DNA of 64,000 bases from Flavobacteriales bacterium (GTDB lineage: Bacteria > Bacteroidota > Bacteroidia > Flavobacteriales_D > Crocinitomicaceae): the NCBI GenBank assembly GCA_947462255.1, contig CANHOA010000002.1:1-64000 (forward strand). The letters are read 5' to 3'. The position numbers and the translations under genes were made by a program. Positions 9,347-18,683 of this stretch are shown here, piece after piece. Position 1 is the first letter of the stretch, and each line of letters opens with the position of its first letter. The notes below the pieces were generated by a model. The model made no database searches, was not told where the DNA came from, and saw only the letters and a list, made by a program, of their open reading frames with translations.

Positions 9347-10486
9347 CTAAACCAGGATGGTTTGAAATACAATGTTAACCTGTTCTATGGTGTAATCAAT
9401 TTCTTCTTTCGTGGTATAATGGGAAAATGAAAAACGAACATTAGGCCTACTCATATCGGCTTTTATTCCACTTAAAACATGTGATCCAGCAGTGGCGCCA
9501 GATGAACAAGCACTACCACCACTAGCGGCAATCCCTTTTAAATCTAAGGTAAATAATACCATGGACGCTTTTTCTGTTGGTGGAAAACAAACGTTAAGTA
9601 CCGTGTATAGCGCTTTGTCATTGGATATTTCACCATGAAATGAAATGCCCGGTATCGAAGCCTTCAATTGTTCGATCATATAGGCTTTCAATCCCCTAAC
9701 ATGGACTTGGTGTGCAGCTAAATTATCGTACGCTAAATCAAATGCTTTTGCTAAACCTACAATTCCAGCGATGTTTTCTGTTCCGCCTCTTAAACCTCTT
9801 TCTTGCGCTCCCCCATAAATAAAAGGGGCTACTTTGGTCGCTTTATTGACATAAAGAAAACCCACTCCTTTTGGCCCATGAAATTTATGTGCAGCGCAAG
9901 TAATGAAATCGATATCTAGTTCTTTTAAATCAAACGAATAATGTCCCATGGTTTGAACAGTATCCGAATGAAAATAAGCGCCGTTTTCTCTGCAAATTTT
10001 AGCCACTTCTTTGAGGGGAATCAAGGTAGCAATTTCATTATTGGCATGCATCAATGAAACCAAAGTGGGAATTTTATCGGTTAAGTGTTCAGAAAGTTCA
10101 TTCAAATCGATATTGCCAAGACTGTCTACCGATAAATAAGTAATGGTGGTGCCGTATTTTTTATGTATCGCTTCAGCCGTATGACCTACCGCATGATGCT
10201 CAATCTTCGTGGTGATGATTCGTTTAACTCCTAAGTCTTCTACAGCTGTAAGTAGCGCCATGTTATCTGCTTCAGTTCCACCCGAAGTGAAAATAAGTTC
10301 TGAGGAATGGCAATTCAACCAGGCGGCAATGGAGCGCCGAGAAGTTTCTAATAAAGCTTTAGAATTTCGACCATAATAATGCGTGGAAGAGGCATTACCA
10401 AAATTTTCTTGATAAACATCAACCATTGCCGCTATAACTTCTGGCGCCATTGGTGTAGTTGCTGCATTATCTAAATAAACACGCAT
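9347..10486 (-). CDS. cysteine desulfurase (class V aminotransferase)
   Basis: YLDNAATTP, TSGGTEADN, AAHKFHGPKGVGFLY (PLP Lys), GGSACSSGA catalytic Cys loop. Confidence 0.95.
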   Translation of the reverse strand: MRVYLDNAATTPMAPEVIAAMVDVYQENFGNASSTHYYGRNSKALLETSRRSIAAWLNCHSSELIFTSGGTEADNMALLTAVEDLGVKRIITTKIEHHAVGHTAEAIHKKYGTTITYLSVDSLGNIDLNELSEHLTDKIPTLVSLMHANNEIATLIPLKEVAKICRENGAYFHSDTVQTMGHYSFDLKELDIDFITCAAHKFHGPKGVGFLYVNKATKVAPFIYGGAQERGLRGGTENIAGIVGLAKAFDLAYDNLAAHQVHVRGLKAYMIEQLKASIPGISFHGEISNDKALYTVLNVCFPPTEKASMVLFTLDLKGIAASGGSACSSGATAGSHVLSGIKADMSRPNVRFSFSHYTTKEEIDYTIEQVNIVFQTILV

Positions 10487-10516
10487 TTTTATCTTTTAAA
10501 AAGCGAAGATACGCAT

Positions 10517-10550
10517 TTTGTTTCCTATGGTTGAAATTTTAATACCTTTG
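10517..10550 (+). promoter_or_regulatory. Bacteroidota-type promoter TTTG-N22-TACCTTTG
   Basis: TTTG 10517-10520 and TACCTTTG 10543-10550 upstream of ATG 10572. Confidence 0.4.
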
Positions 10551-10571
10551 ATTTGTCGATTCAATTGATGT

Positions 10572-11222
10572 ATGAAAACTGTTTCACTCTTATTTTTAAT
10601 GTTTTTAACAACAGGTGTTCTTGCCCAAAAGCCTGAAAAATCAAGAATAGGAGGCGAGCTTTCATTGGGCCTTCGATCTTCCTTGAGTCTTTTTAACGAA
10701 GAAACCAATGAGATGAGCGGAAAAGGAGTTGGGGGTCAATTCCGTTTACGGTTTGCTGAAGATCTAAACAGCGAGTGGTTTTTCGATTATTTAACGAGCG
10801 ATATTTTAAACTATGCCTTTCGGACCGACTACCACATTGGTTGGAGCGTCATGTATTATCCCCTAGCCTACCAAGCCTATTACAAAAGCAAGGAACACAA
10901 ACTCACCTTAAGGCCTTACATTATCGCTGGACATTGCTTCGACTACACATCCATTCAATCCAAAGCAAACAAGGACATTTTTGCAGATCGCTGGAGCTCA
11001 GCAATACAAGCCGGTATCGGCAATCATTTTGAGCTTGGTCCGCGCTTCGACCTCTCGCTGAGTGGCCAATACATGGTTCATTTGGGAAAACACCTCCATT
11101 CAGACTATAATTTCTCGACTCAAACCTTAGTATTAAGCGAAGAAAAAGGACAAGATTTAGCCGGTCACCTGCTCCTCACCTTGAGTTTAAACTATAAAAT
11201 TGCTCGATTATGGGGAAAATAA
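10572..11222 (+). CDS. outer membrane beta-barrel / acyloxyacyl-hydrolase-like protein
   Basis: Signal peptide, beta-barrel-like pattern; overlaps next CDS. Confidence 0.6.
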   Translation: MKTVSLLFLMFLTTGVLAQKPEKSRIGGELSLGLRSSLSLFNEETNEMSGKGVGGQFRLRFAEDLNSEWFFDYLTSDILNYAFRTDYHIGWSVMYYPLAYQAYYKSKEHKLTLRPYIIAGHCFDYTSIQSKANKDIFADRWSSAIQAGIGNHFELGPRFDLSLSGQYMVHLGKHLHSDYNFSTQTLVLSEEKGQDLAGHLLLTLSLNYKIARLWGK

Positions 11223-11794
11223 TGCTGCTATTGGCCTTGATGACTTCACTTTGTTCATTGAGCCAATCTAGACCCATTCATTACCAATCTGGTTTACTCA
11301 AAGCTAGTGCAACCATCGCACCTACAAATTTTTACAGGGCTTATTCTACCTCAGCAATGCTTAATGGTTACCTTGAATATATCGCAGAGGATAAAATCAG
11401 TATCAGGGGAGATGTTTTTCAATACATCCCTGGTGTTGGCAGATTTGTTTTTAATCACCTCAACATTCCGCAAAACTACACAGCCATTTACGCAGGATTA
11501 GGCTATCAACTCGGAAAGAAAAATTGGAAACACACCTTTCACATTCAACCCGGCATCACCTATACCCAAATCGGAGCTACCATAGCCTATCCAACACCGC
11601 GCTATTCCGTCAATCCTTCAATTAACCTGAAAGCAGGAACTTGTTTGTATGTTTCGCCTTACTTTCATTTTTTTGCAGAAATCAATTGGAATAACTCCTC
11701 TATTCGGAATAATCCAGAAAGCTCCTCTATTTCCACAGCCCAAGTAGGGGTTAGCGCAGGACTTGGATTTAATATTCAAACGCGAAGAAAATAA
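11210..11794 (+). CDS. putative outer membrane protein
   Basis: Signal peptide, beta-rich sequence; translationally coupled to the preceding CDS. Confidence 0.6.
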   Translation: MGKIMLLLALMTSLCSLSQSRPIHYQSGLLKASATIAPTNFYRAYSTSAMLNGYLEYIAEDKISIRGDVFQYIPGVGRFVFNHLNIPQNYTAIYAGLGYQLGKKNWKHTFHIQPGITYTQIGATIAYPTPRYSVNPSINLKAGTCLYVSPYFHFFAEINWNNSSIRNNPESSSISTAQVGVSAGLGFNIQTRRK

Positions 11795-11844
11795 ACTAGA
11801 ATTAGTCTAAGGTGAAGAGTTGCAATTAGTTTTAAAAGCGATAC

Positions 11845-13239
11845 TTAAGATTGAGTTGAGGCGCAAGCGACTGTTACTTTAGGAAGGTTAGTTTTCGCCA
11901 AAGCAGCATAACCGCCAATAACGTCTTTTATTCCTTCGTAGCCACGAGCTTTTAGAATCGAGGCAGCAATCATGCTCCTGTAACCACCGCCACAAAGCAG
12001 GACAAGTTCTTTATCCTTAGGAAATTCGGCCATACGTTCATTGATGAAATCGAGGGGAATACTTGGTACATCTACTAAATGCTCCGATTCGTATTCACCC
12101 GGTTTCCGTACATCAATCAAAAGTTCATTGGCAGTTAATCCTTGTTCAACCTCACTTGCCTCTACCCTACCTATGCTATCAAGGGCTTCATTCCACGCAT
12201 GAATTCCTCCATCCAAATATCCCCTTACATTGTCGTATCCTACCCGAGCCAAACGACGAACCGTTTCTTCTTCCTTTCCATCTGGTGTAACTAAAATAAT
12301 TTCCTGCTTAATATCGGGAATCAAAGCTCCAACCCATGGAGCAAATTGACCTTCCAAGCCAATGAAAATACTTCCCGAAATAAATCCTTGAGCAAATTCG
12401 GTAGCAGGACGTGTATCTAAAATCAATGCTTCAGGCATCAAAGAGGTGAATTGATCCCGACTTAAGGCCTTTAGTCCACGAGCCATTACGACCTGGATAG
12501 AATCATATCCTTTTTTATTCATCGCAACGTTCATTCCAAAATAACTAGGTGGCGGCAATAAACCATTTGTCAATTCTTTAATAAAATCACTTCGGTCCAT
12601 GTCTGACCTCAAGGCATAATTGACCATTTTTTGATTCCCAAGGGTATCAAATGTTTCTTTCGACATATTTTTTCCACAAGCACTGCCAGCTCCATGTGCA
12701 GGATAAACAGTAACTGAATCCGGAAGTGTCATAATTTTTGACCGTAAGGAATCATAAAGTAATCCTGCCAATTCCTCTTGCGTCATTGCGGCTGATTTTT
12801 GTGCTAAATCAGGTCTTCCGACATCACCAATGAATAAGGTATCACCTGAAAACAAGGCGTGTTCTGATCCGTTTTCGTCGATCAAAAGATAACAAGTGGA
12901 TTCCATGGTATGTCCTGGTGTGTGCAAGACACGAACAGAGCAATCTCCGAAAGCCAATAACTCACCATCTTTGGCTGAATGAAACGCAAATTGAGGATCA
13001 GCCATAGGGCCAAAAACGATGGGAGCACCTGTAGCTTTAGCTAAATCCAAATGACCGGAAACGAAATCGGCGTGGAAATGCGTTTCTAAAATATATTTTA
13101 TCGTTACACCATCTGCCTGGGCTCTGCTCATGTAAGGGGTTATTTCCCTTAAGGGATCAATAATAATCGCCTCCGAACCGGAAGTCACATAATAAGCACC
13201 TTGCGCTAAACAGCCTGTGTAAATTTGTTCGATTTTCAT
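11845..13239 (-). CDS. MBL-fold metallo-hydrolase with two rhodanese domains (persulfide dioxygenase-like)
   Basis: THFHADFVSGH metal motif, HTPGHT, GDTLFIGDVGRPDL; C-terminal rhodanese with CGGGYRS loop. Confidence 0.93.
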   Translation of the reverse strand: MKIEQIYTGCLAQGAYYVTSGSEAIIIDPLREITPYMSRAQADGVTIKYILETHFHADFVSGHLDLAKATGAPIVFGPMADPQFAFHSAKDGELLAFGDCSVRVLHTPGHTMESTCYLLIDENGSEHALFSGDTLFIGDVGRPDLAQKSAAMTQEELAGLLYDSLRSKIMTLPDSVTVYPAHGAGSACGKNMSKETFDTLGNQKMVNYALRSDMDRSDFIKELTNGLLPPPSYFGMNVAMNKKGYDSIQVVMARGLKALSRDQFTSLMPEALILDTRPATEFAQGFISGSIFIGLEGQFAPWVGALIPDIKQEIILVTPDGKEEETVRRLARVGYDNVRGYLDGGIHAWNEALDSIGRVEASEVEQGLTANELLIDVRKPGEYESEHLVDVPSIPLDFINERMAEFPKDKELVLLCGGGYRSMIAASILKARGYEGIKDVIGGYAALAKTNLPKVTVACASTQS

Positions 13240-13341
13240 GATCAGTATTTTTATTACAAAGGTAAAAAATTAGTGGGCTTATATTTTAAAAAGGCAGCTA
13301 AATCGGTATTAATTGTGATTATTAGTAAAATTAAATTGAGT

Positions 13342-13440
13342 ATTCGAAATCGAATCAGCAAACTATTTTAATGTTAAAAACCAAGAATTCATCTGAAGTG
13401 AGAACGATTTAGTGACTATTAGCGTCCGTAAAGGCGGAAA
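13342..13440 (+). repeat. dispersed intergenic module X, copy 1
   Basis: Aligns by eye with reverse complements of 43043-43158 and 43583-43698 (TATTTTAATGTTAAA...AATTCATyyGAAGTGAG...CTATTwGCGTCCG...CGGAAA). Confidence 0.6.
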
Positions 13441-13548
13441 TATTCGGCCTTGAATTTAATGGTTTTTGCACCTGAACTGAAACTTTTAATTTTTAAAATT
13501 TCTATAAGAACATTTTTGAAAAATTTCAGTTTCAGAAAGGAGTTAAAA

Positions 13549-13597
13549 TTGTTCGCAACGAATTGTAAGTAGTTTTAGAATAATTATTTGCGAACAA
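13549..13597. repeat. inverted repeat TTGTTCGCAA / TTGCGAACAA
   Basis: Perfect 10-bp arms at 13549-13558 and 13588-13597. Confidence 0.6.
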
Positions 13598-13626
13598 AAT
13601 AGGAATTCATAGCCTTGACTTTTTTG

Positions 13627-13654
13627 TTTCTTTTTTTGTCAAGCAAAAAAGAAA
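13627..13654. repeat. A/T-rich hairpin TTTCTTTTTT...AAAAAAGAAA
   Basis: 10-bp perfect arms around GTCAAGC; similar hairpins in the other gene-poor gaps. Confidence 0.55.
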
Positions 13655-13769
13655 GGCAAATAGAATAATTTTTAAATTAAGATGATTATTCAAATTAGGA
13701 CTTTGATTAGGAACTTGATTGGCGGCACGAAAACTACACTCAAAAACGAAAGAGCCAAACTATTTTTTT

Positions 13770-13930
13770 AGCTCATCTCGACTACGCTCGATGTGCTTTA
13801 AGTGAATCGAGCGGAGTCGAGAGACACGGTGAAGTCGATGAGCTAAAAGTGAATCGAGCGGAGTCGAGAGACACGGTGAAGTCGATGAGCTCTAAGTGAA
13901 TCAAGAGACACGATGAACTCGAGAGTCACT
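13770..13930. repeat. REP-like GAATCGAGCGGAGTCGAGAGACACGGTGAAGTCGATGAGCT direct repeats with an inverted partial copy
   Basis: Two nearly identical ~46-bp units (13799-13844, 13845-13891), a degenerate third (13892-13930), and inverted AGCTCATCTCGACTACGCTCGATGTGC at 13770-13796. Confidence 0.85.
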
Positions 13931-14052
13931 ATTCAAGAGTTTTGTCCCAATTAATGGGATTAGTTGAATTTTGTTGTACTTTTGCACTTTAAATACAGTT
14001 CTTTTGATTAAAAAGTTGTCCCAGGAATTGTAAATCATCTAAAACAATTCTA

Positions 14053-15174
14053 ATGAATTTTGAACAACTCGGGGTTATTCCCACGATTTTAACCGCAATC
14101 GAAAATCAAGGTTACACCAACCCAACGCCCATCCAAGAAAAAGCTATTCCCATCGTTTTAAACGGTAATGATTTAATTGGCTGTGCACAAACAGGAACAG
14201 GAAAAACAGCTGCTTTTTCGATTCCTATTTTACAATTATTATACGCATCACCCGAGCGAAAAAAACACGGTAAAATTCGTTCCTTAATTGTTACTCCTAC
14301 CAGAGAATTAGCCATTCAAATTGGAGAAAGCATCAAACTATACGGACAAGGACTGAATATTCGTCATGCTGTTATTTTTGGTGGCGTATCGCAGCACAAC
14401 CAAGTGAATCAATTAAAATCTCATGTCGATATTCTTATCGCTACACCCGGCCGTTTATTGGATCTCATTCAACAAGGATTTGTAAAGTTGAACGATCTAG
14501 AAATCTTTGTTCTTGATGAAGCGGATAGAATGCTTGACATGGGCTTTATCCACGACATTAAAAAAATAATCAAATTACTTCCGCAGAAAAGACAAAATTT
14601 ATTTTTCTCTGCCACCATGCCTAAAGAAATTATTGGCCTAGCAAATACGATCTTAACGGATCCTAAAATGGTAGAAGTTACTCCAATTGCATCTACTTCA
14701 GATTTAATTGAGCAGCATGTTTATCATGTAGATGCAGATGAAAAGAAAAACTTACTAATTGAATTAGTGAAAGCGCAGGCAGTGGAAGCTAGAGTGTTAG
14801 TATTCACTAGAACCAAACATGGGGCAGATAAAGTGGTGAAATTCCTTCAAAAAGTTCAAATAAAATCTGCAGCAATACATGGCAATAAGTCACAAAATGC
14901 GCGTCAAAACGCATTGAATGATTTCAAAAATAAAAACCTAAAAGTATTGGTTGCCACAGATATCGCAGCTCGCGGCATCGACATCGATGATTTAGAAATG
15001 GTGTTGAATTATGAAATCCCTAATATTCCTGAAACCTATGTACATCGTATCGGAAGAACAGGTCGCGCAGGTGTTAAAGGTGTGGCAATTTCATTCTGTG
15101 ATCAAACGGAGAAAAATTACCTCAAGCTCATCCAGAAACTCACCAAAAAGGAATTAACGGTTAAAAAAGCATAA
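14053..15174 (+). CDS. DEAD-box RNA helicase (RhlE-like)
   Basis: AQTGTGKT, PTRELA, DEAD, SAT, HRIGRTGRAG motifs. Confidence 0.95.
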   Translation: MNFEQLGVIPTILTAIENQGYTNPTPIQEKAIPIVLNGNDLIGCAQTGTGKTAAFSIPILQLLYASPERKKHGKIRSLIVTPTRELAIQIGESIKLYGQGLNIRHAVIFGGVSQHNQVNQLKSHVDILIATPGRLLDLIQQGFVKLNDLEIFVLDEADRMLDMGFIHDIKKIIKLLPQKRQNLFFSATMPKEIIGLANTILTDPKMVEVTPIASTSDLIEQHVYHVDADEKKNLLIELVKAQAVEARVLVFTRTKHGADKVVKFLQKVQIKSAAIHGNKSQNARQNALNDFKNKNLKVLVATDIAARGIDIDDLEMVLNYEIPNIPETYVHRIGRTGRAGVKGVAISFCDQTEKNYLKLIQKLTKKELTVKKA

Positions 15175-15258
15175 GCTAAAAACTATTTAATCTATTTTTT
15201 GTTTATTAAGTTCGTTGTTGATTCATTTGCATGATGGAACAGATTAAACGATTTTAAC

Positions 15259-15602
15259 ATGGACTCAAACTATTGTCATTACAGCGATTTACCTTCCGTT
15301 GAAGCTTACCGAAAAAAAGACATACTGAACGCGTAACGAGCGATGCAGAAACAGATCGCATTATCGAAATGGCTTGGGAAGATCGTACTCCTTTTGATGC
15401 GATTAAAATGCAATTTGGTTTGAATGAACAAGGCGTAAGAAATCTAATGCGCAAGGAATTAAAAGCCAGCAGCTATAATAGATGGAGAAAACGCGTTGAG
15501 GAATGTAAAACAAAGCATGCAAAAAAAAGATTAGACCTCATCAATCGTTTTAAGTCATCATCACAACGCTTGATCACAAAAAATAAAATTTCAAAACGCT
15601 AA
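15259..15602 (+). pseudogene. DUF2805/TIGR03643-like gene split by an apparent frameshift in an A7 run (or slippage-dependent gene)
   Basis: Frame a: MDSNYCHYSDLPSVEAYRKK... (15259-15336). Other frame: RHTERVTSDAETDRIIEMAWEDRTPFDAI...KISKR (to 15602). One added A in the A7 run at 15312-15318 joins them. Confidence 0.6.
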
Positions 15603-15685
15603 TATTTTTTTCAATTCTTTACCATTAGTGTTCGATAAACAAATGAATTGTATAAAAATTAACTCCATTTTCGTTTTTTTCTCCT

Positions 15686-15826
15686 TCTCGATTGGCAAAG
15701 AGAGGATAAAGAAAATTTCGAAGCGTAAGCGATACCGAAAAGCGCTTGTCGTTTGATAAGCTAGCTTATCACTCTTTTCGTGTATCGGTCGATGAGAAAT
15801 TTTCGCCGAACGTCTTCAATCGAGAA
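15686..15826. repeat. ~140-bp imperfect palindrome
   Basis: Arms TTCTCGATTG/CAATCGAGAA, GAAAATTTC/GAAATTTTC, CGATACCGAAAAG/CTTTTCGtGTATCG; apex GATAAGCTAGCTTATC (15755-15770). Confidence 0.75.
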
Positions 15827-15827
15827 T

Positions 15828-15900
15828 TGATTTTTTCGTTCTTTTGTATCAAGACAAAAGGACAAAGAAAATAGAGTCCGATTTTTTATCGGACAATATT
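15828..15900 (+). repeat. A/T-rich hairpin tail module T, copy 1
   Basis: GATTTTTTCGTTCTTTTGTATCAAGACAAAAGGACAAAGAAAATA.GTCCGATTTTT..TCGGACAATA; nearly identical to the reverse complement of ~43172-43240. Confidence 0.75.
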
Positions 15901-15936
15901 GATTATTTCACTCACTTGTCATTAGAATTTAGTAAT

Positions 15937-16656
15937 TCAAGAATTACTAAGGTTTAGTGGCCATTCTATACATTCTCCCCTGTCTAGGTACCTAATCGAT
16001 GGATGAGCAGCAACATACTTCTTTTTGGCAAATACCTCCACAAGTCCGGAGCCTAATTTTTGCTCATCATGGGTGTTTAAAATTAGTTTTGCCTCACAAA
16101 ATTTCGCCACTTCGATTAATTTTTCAGCGCCTAAATTGATGGTCCCACCCAAGAAAAATGGTAACTTAAACAATGTGCTTGTTCCGATAAGAATATCAAC
16201 TTTTGTATCCTTTAGATCTTGCTTGAGGCCGTGAGGCGCATACAACAAATCCGAATTACTTGATTTTATTAAAAATGCGTGGTGCACTGGATCCCAAATT
16301 GATGCTTTTGTAATTCGTGTGATTTCAAAAGGCGCTTCATCCAAGGGAAGTAAATGCTTGAAATGATGCCAAGATTTTATTTTACGAAGGACATTGGGAG
16401 CCGCTATCAAGAGGATGTCAGGCGGTAATTGCAAGAGGGTTTCTTTATTGCAATGATCGGTAAATGGATGCGAAATAAAAATAACATTGTAAGGAGGTAG
16501 GTCCGCGAGTTGCGGCTGATCACGAAAATGCTGCTGCTTGGAAAACCAAGGTGCAAGATCCACTTGATGAGTTGTGAACCAAGGATCAACTAAAACAGAA
16601 AACGAATCAAATTCCCACAACCAAGAGGAGTCATCGTTTAATTTAGTTAATTTCAT
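15937..16656 (-). CDS. MBL-fold metal-dependent hydrolase
   Basis: VLVDPWF, FISHPFTDHCNKE, LNTHDEQ. Confidence 0.75.
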   Translation of the reverse strand: MKLTKLNDDSSWLWEFDSFSVLVDPWFTTHQVDLAPWFSKQQHFRDQPQLADLPPYNVIFISHPFTDHCNKETLLQLPPDILLIAAPNVLRKIKSWHHFKHLLPLDEAPFEITRITKASIWDPVHHAFLIKSSNSDLLYAPHGLKQDLKDTKVDILIGTSTLFKLPFFLGGTINLGAEKLIEVAKFCEAKLILNTHDEQKLGSGLVEVFAKKKYVAAHPSIRYLDRGECIEWPLNLSNS

Positions 16657-17502
16657 TTAATTGCGAAAGAAGCTTAAAGACATTGATAGTTTCGGACGTA
16701 TTTCGGTCCGATCAATAATATAATCAAGAAAACCATGCTCTAACAAGAATTCAGACGTTTGAAAACCATCTGGTAAATCACGCCCAATAGTTTCCTTTAC
16801 CACTCTTGGTCCTGCAAAAGCAATTAAGGCACCTGGCTCAGCGATATTGATATCCCCCAACATAGCGAAAGATGCTGTAACACCGCCAGTTGTAGGATCT
16901 GTTAAATAAGAAATATAAGGCAATCCCGCATCGGCCAACTGACCTAATTTACCGGAAACTTTTGCCATTTGCATTAATGAAAATCCTGCCTCCATCATGC
17001 GCGCACCTCCAGATTTAGAGATAATCATAAAAGGAGCTTTTAATTTAATCGCTTCATCTATTGCCCTAGCGATTTTCTCTCCCATTACACTGCCCATCGA
17101 ACCACCAATAAATGCAAAATCCATTGCGGCAACTACGAAATCGTTACCATCCAATTTGCCTTTTGCTGTTCTAATAGCATCTTTCAATCCAGTTGATTTT
17201 TGGGTTGCTGCTACACGATCTTTATAATTTTTAGTATCTGTAAATCCCAATGGATCAGCGGAAGACAATTTTGCGTCTAATTCGGTGAATTTCCCATTAT
17301 CAAAAATAATACTAAAATAAGCTTCAGCACTCAAGCGCTCATGATGCGAACAACGATCACAGACACCATTATTTTTAGCTAGATCTTGGGCAGTAAAAAG
17401 AGTTTTGCAATTGGTACATTTTACCCAATAGCCCTCTGGGGTCTCTTTTTTATCACTTGTTGAAGTCGTAATTCCTTCTTTCTTTCTGGTAAACCAACTC
17501 AT
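16657..17502 (-). CDS. accD: acetyl-CoA carboxylase carboxyltransferase subunit beta
   Basis: Zinc finger CTNC...CDRC, GGARMMEAGFSLMQMAK, YLTDPTTGGVTASFAMLGDI. Confidence 0.96.
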   Translation of the reverse strand: MSWFTRKKEGITTSTSDKKETPEGYWVKCTNCKTLFTAQDLAKNNGVCDRCSHHERLSAEAYFSIIFDNGKFTELDAKLSSADPLGFTDTKNYKDRVAATQKSTGLKDAIRTAKGKLDGNDFVVAAMDFAFIGGSMGSVMGEKIARAIDEAIKLKAPFMIISKSGGARMMEAGFSLMQMAKVSGKLGQLADAGLPYISYLTDPTTGGVTASFAMLGDINIAEPGALIAFAGPRVVKETIGRDLPDGFQTSEFLLEHGFLDYIIDRTEIRPKLSMSLSFFRN

Positions 17503-17515
17503 TGTTTATTTTTGT

Positions 17516-18589
17516 TTAAAGGGTATTTACGTTATTCAAATCGGAAAATGCTTTTTCAAGTCGCGCAATAAAGGTCAATTCCCCCTCGCGAAGCCATTTT
17601 CTTGGATCATAATATTTTTTATTAGGAAGCTCGCTTCCCTCAGGATTTCCAATTTGAGTTTTGAGGTAAGGTAGGTTTGTCTCAATATAATCTCGCGCAC
17701 CCTCGGTGAAAGCAAATTGTAAGTCGGTATCAATATTCATTTTGATAACGCCATAACCAATTGCTTCTCTAATCTCTTCGATCGTGGATCCAGAACCTCC
17801 ATGAAAAACAAAATCAACGGGATTATGGTCTGTTTGGAATTTTTGCTGCACAAAATCTTGAGAAGACTTTAAAATTTTTGGGGTTAAAAAAACGTTTCCT
17901 GGCTTGTAAACACCGTGCACATTTCCAAAAGCAGCAGCGATTGTAAAGCGCGGAGAAACTTTCAACAGCTCCTCATAGGCGTAGGCAACCTCTTCGGGTT
18001 GAGTATATAATTTCGAATTATCAACATTGCTATTGTCCACTCCATCTTCTTCTCCGCCTGTGATACCTAATTCAATTTCTAAGGTCATTCCTATTTTTGC
18101 CATTCTGGCTAAATATGTTTTACAAATAGCGATATTTTCCTCAATCGGCTCTTCCGACAAATCAATCATGTGTGAGCTGTATAAAGGTTTACCATGTTCA
18201 CGATAAAACTTTTCACCTGCATCTAAAAGTCCATCTAACCAAGGCAATATATTTTTAGCGCAATGATCGGTGTGTAAAATAACAGTTGCACCGTATGCCG
18301 CTGCTACATGATGAACGTGCATTGCGCCACTAATACCGCCCAAAATAGCTGCTTGCTCGTTTGTATTTTTCAATCCTTTTCCAGCATAATATTGAGAGCC
18401 ACCATTCGAAAATTGAATAATTACAGGAGAATTAATTTTTGCTGCAGCTTCAATAACTGCATTTACGGTGGAGGTACTGGTTACATTAACGGCTGGAAGG
18501 GCAAATCCTTTTTGTTTAGCAAGACGAAATATCGCCTGAACTTCATCACCTGTTGCAACACCTGATCCCGGAAGAATAATAGACGACAT
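17516..18589 (-). CDS. fbaA: class II fructose-bisphosphate aldolase
   Basis: LHTDHCAKNILPWLDGLL, FAAAFGNVHGVYKPGNV-like, FHGGSGST, KMNIDTDLQFAF. Confidence 0.95.
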   Translation of the reverse strand: MSSIILPGSGVATGDEVQAIFRLAKQKGFALPAVNVTSTSTVNAVIEAAAKINSPVIIQFSNGGSQYYAGKGLKNTNEQAAILGGISGAMHVHHVAAAYGATVILHTDHCAKNILPWLDGLLDAGEKFYREHGKPLYSSHMIDLSEEPIEENIAICKTYLARMAKIGMTLEIELGITGGEEDGVDNSNVDNSKLYTQPEEVAYAYEELLKVSPRFTIAAAFGNVHGVYKPGNVFLTPKILKSSQDFVQQKFQTDHNPVDFVFHGGSGSTIEEIREAIGYGVIKMNIDTDLQFAFTEGARDYIETNLPYLKTQIGNPEGSELPNKKYYDPRKWLREGELTFIARLEKAFSDLNNVNTL

Positions 18590-18683
18590 ACATTAAAATA
18601 TATTAAACAAAGTTAAAAAAAAAAATGCTTTTTGAAATAAAAATAAAGTTAATTCGTTTCAACTTCAAACCTTTAAATTGCCT

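Noticed and set aside
13799-13930. Possible CRISPR array
   Set aside because: Units are contiguous tandem copies with no unique spacers and only two to three units; no cas genes nearby
18308-18565. Plus-strand 85-aa ORF opposite the aldolase gene
   Set aside because: Antisense shadow of a highly conserved enzyme gene; low plausibility
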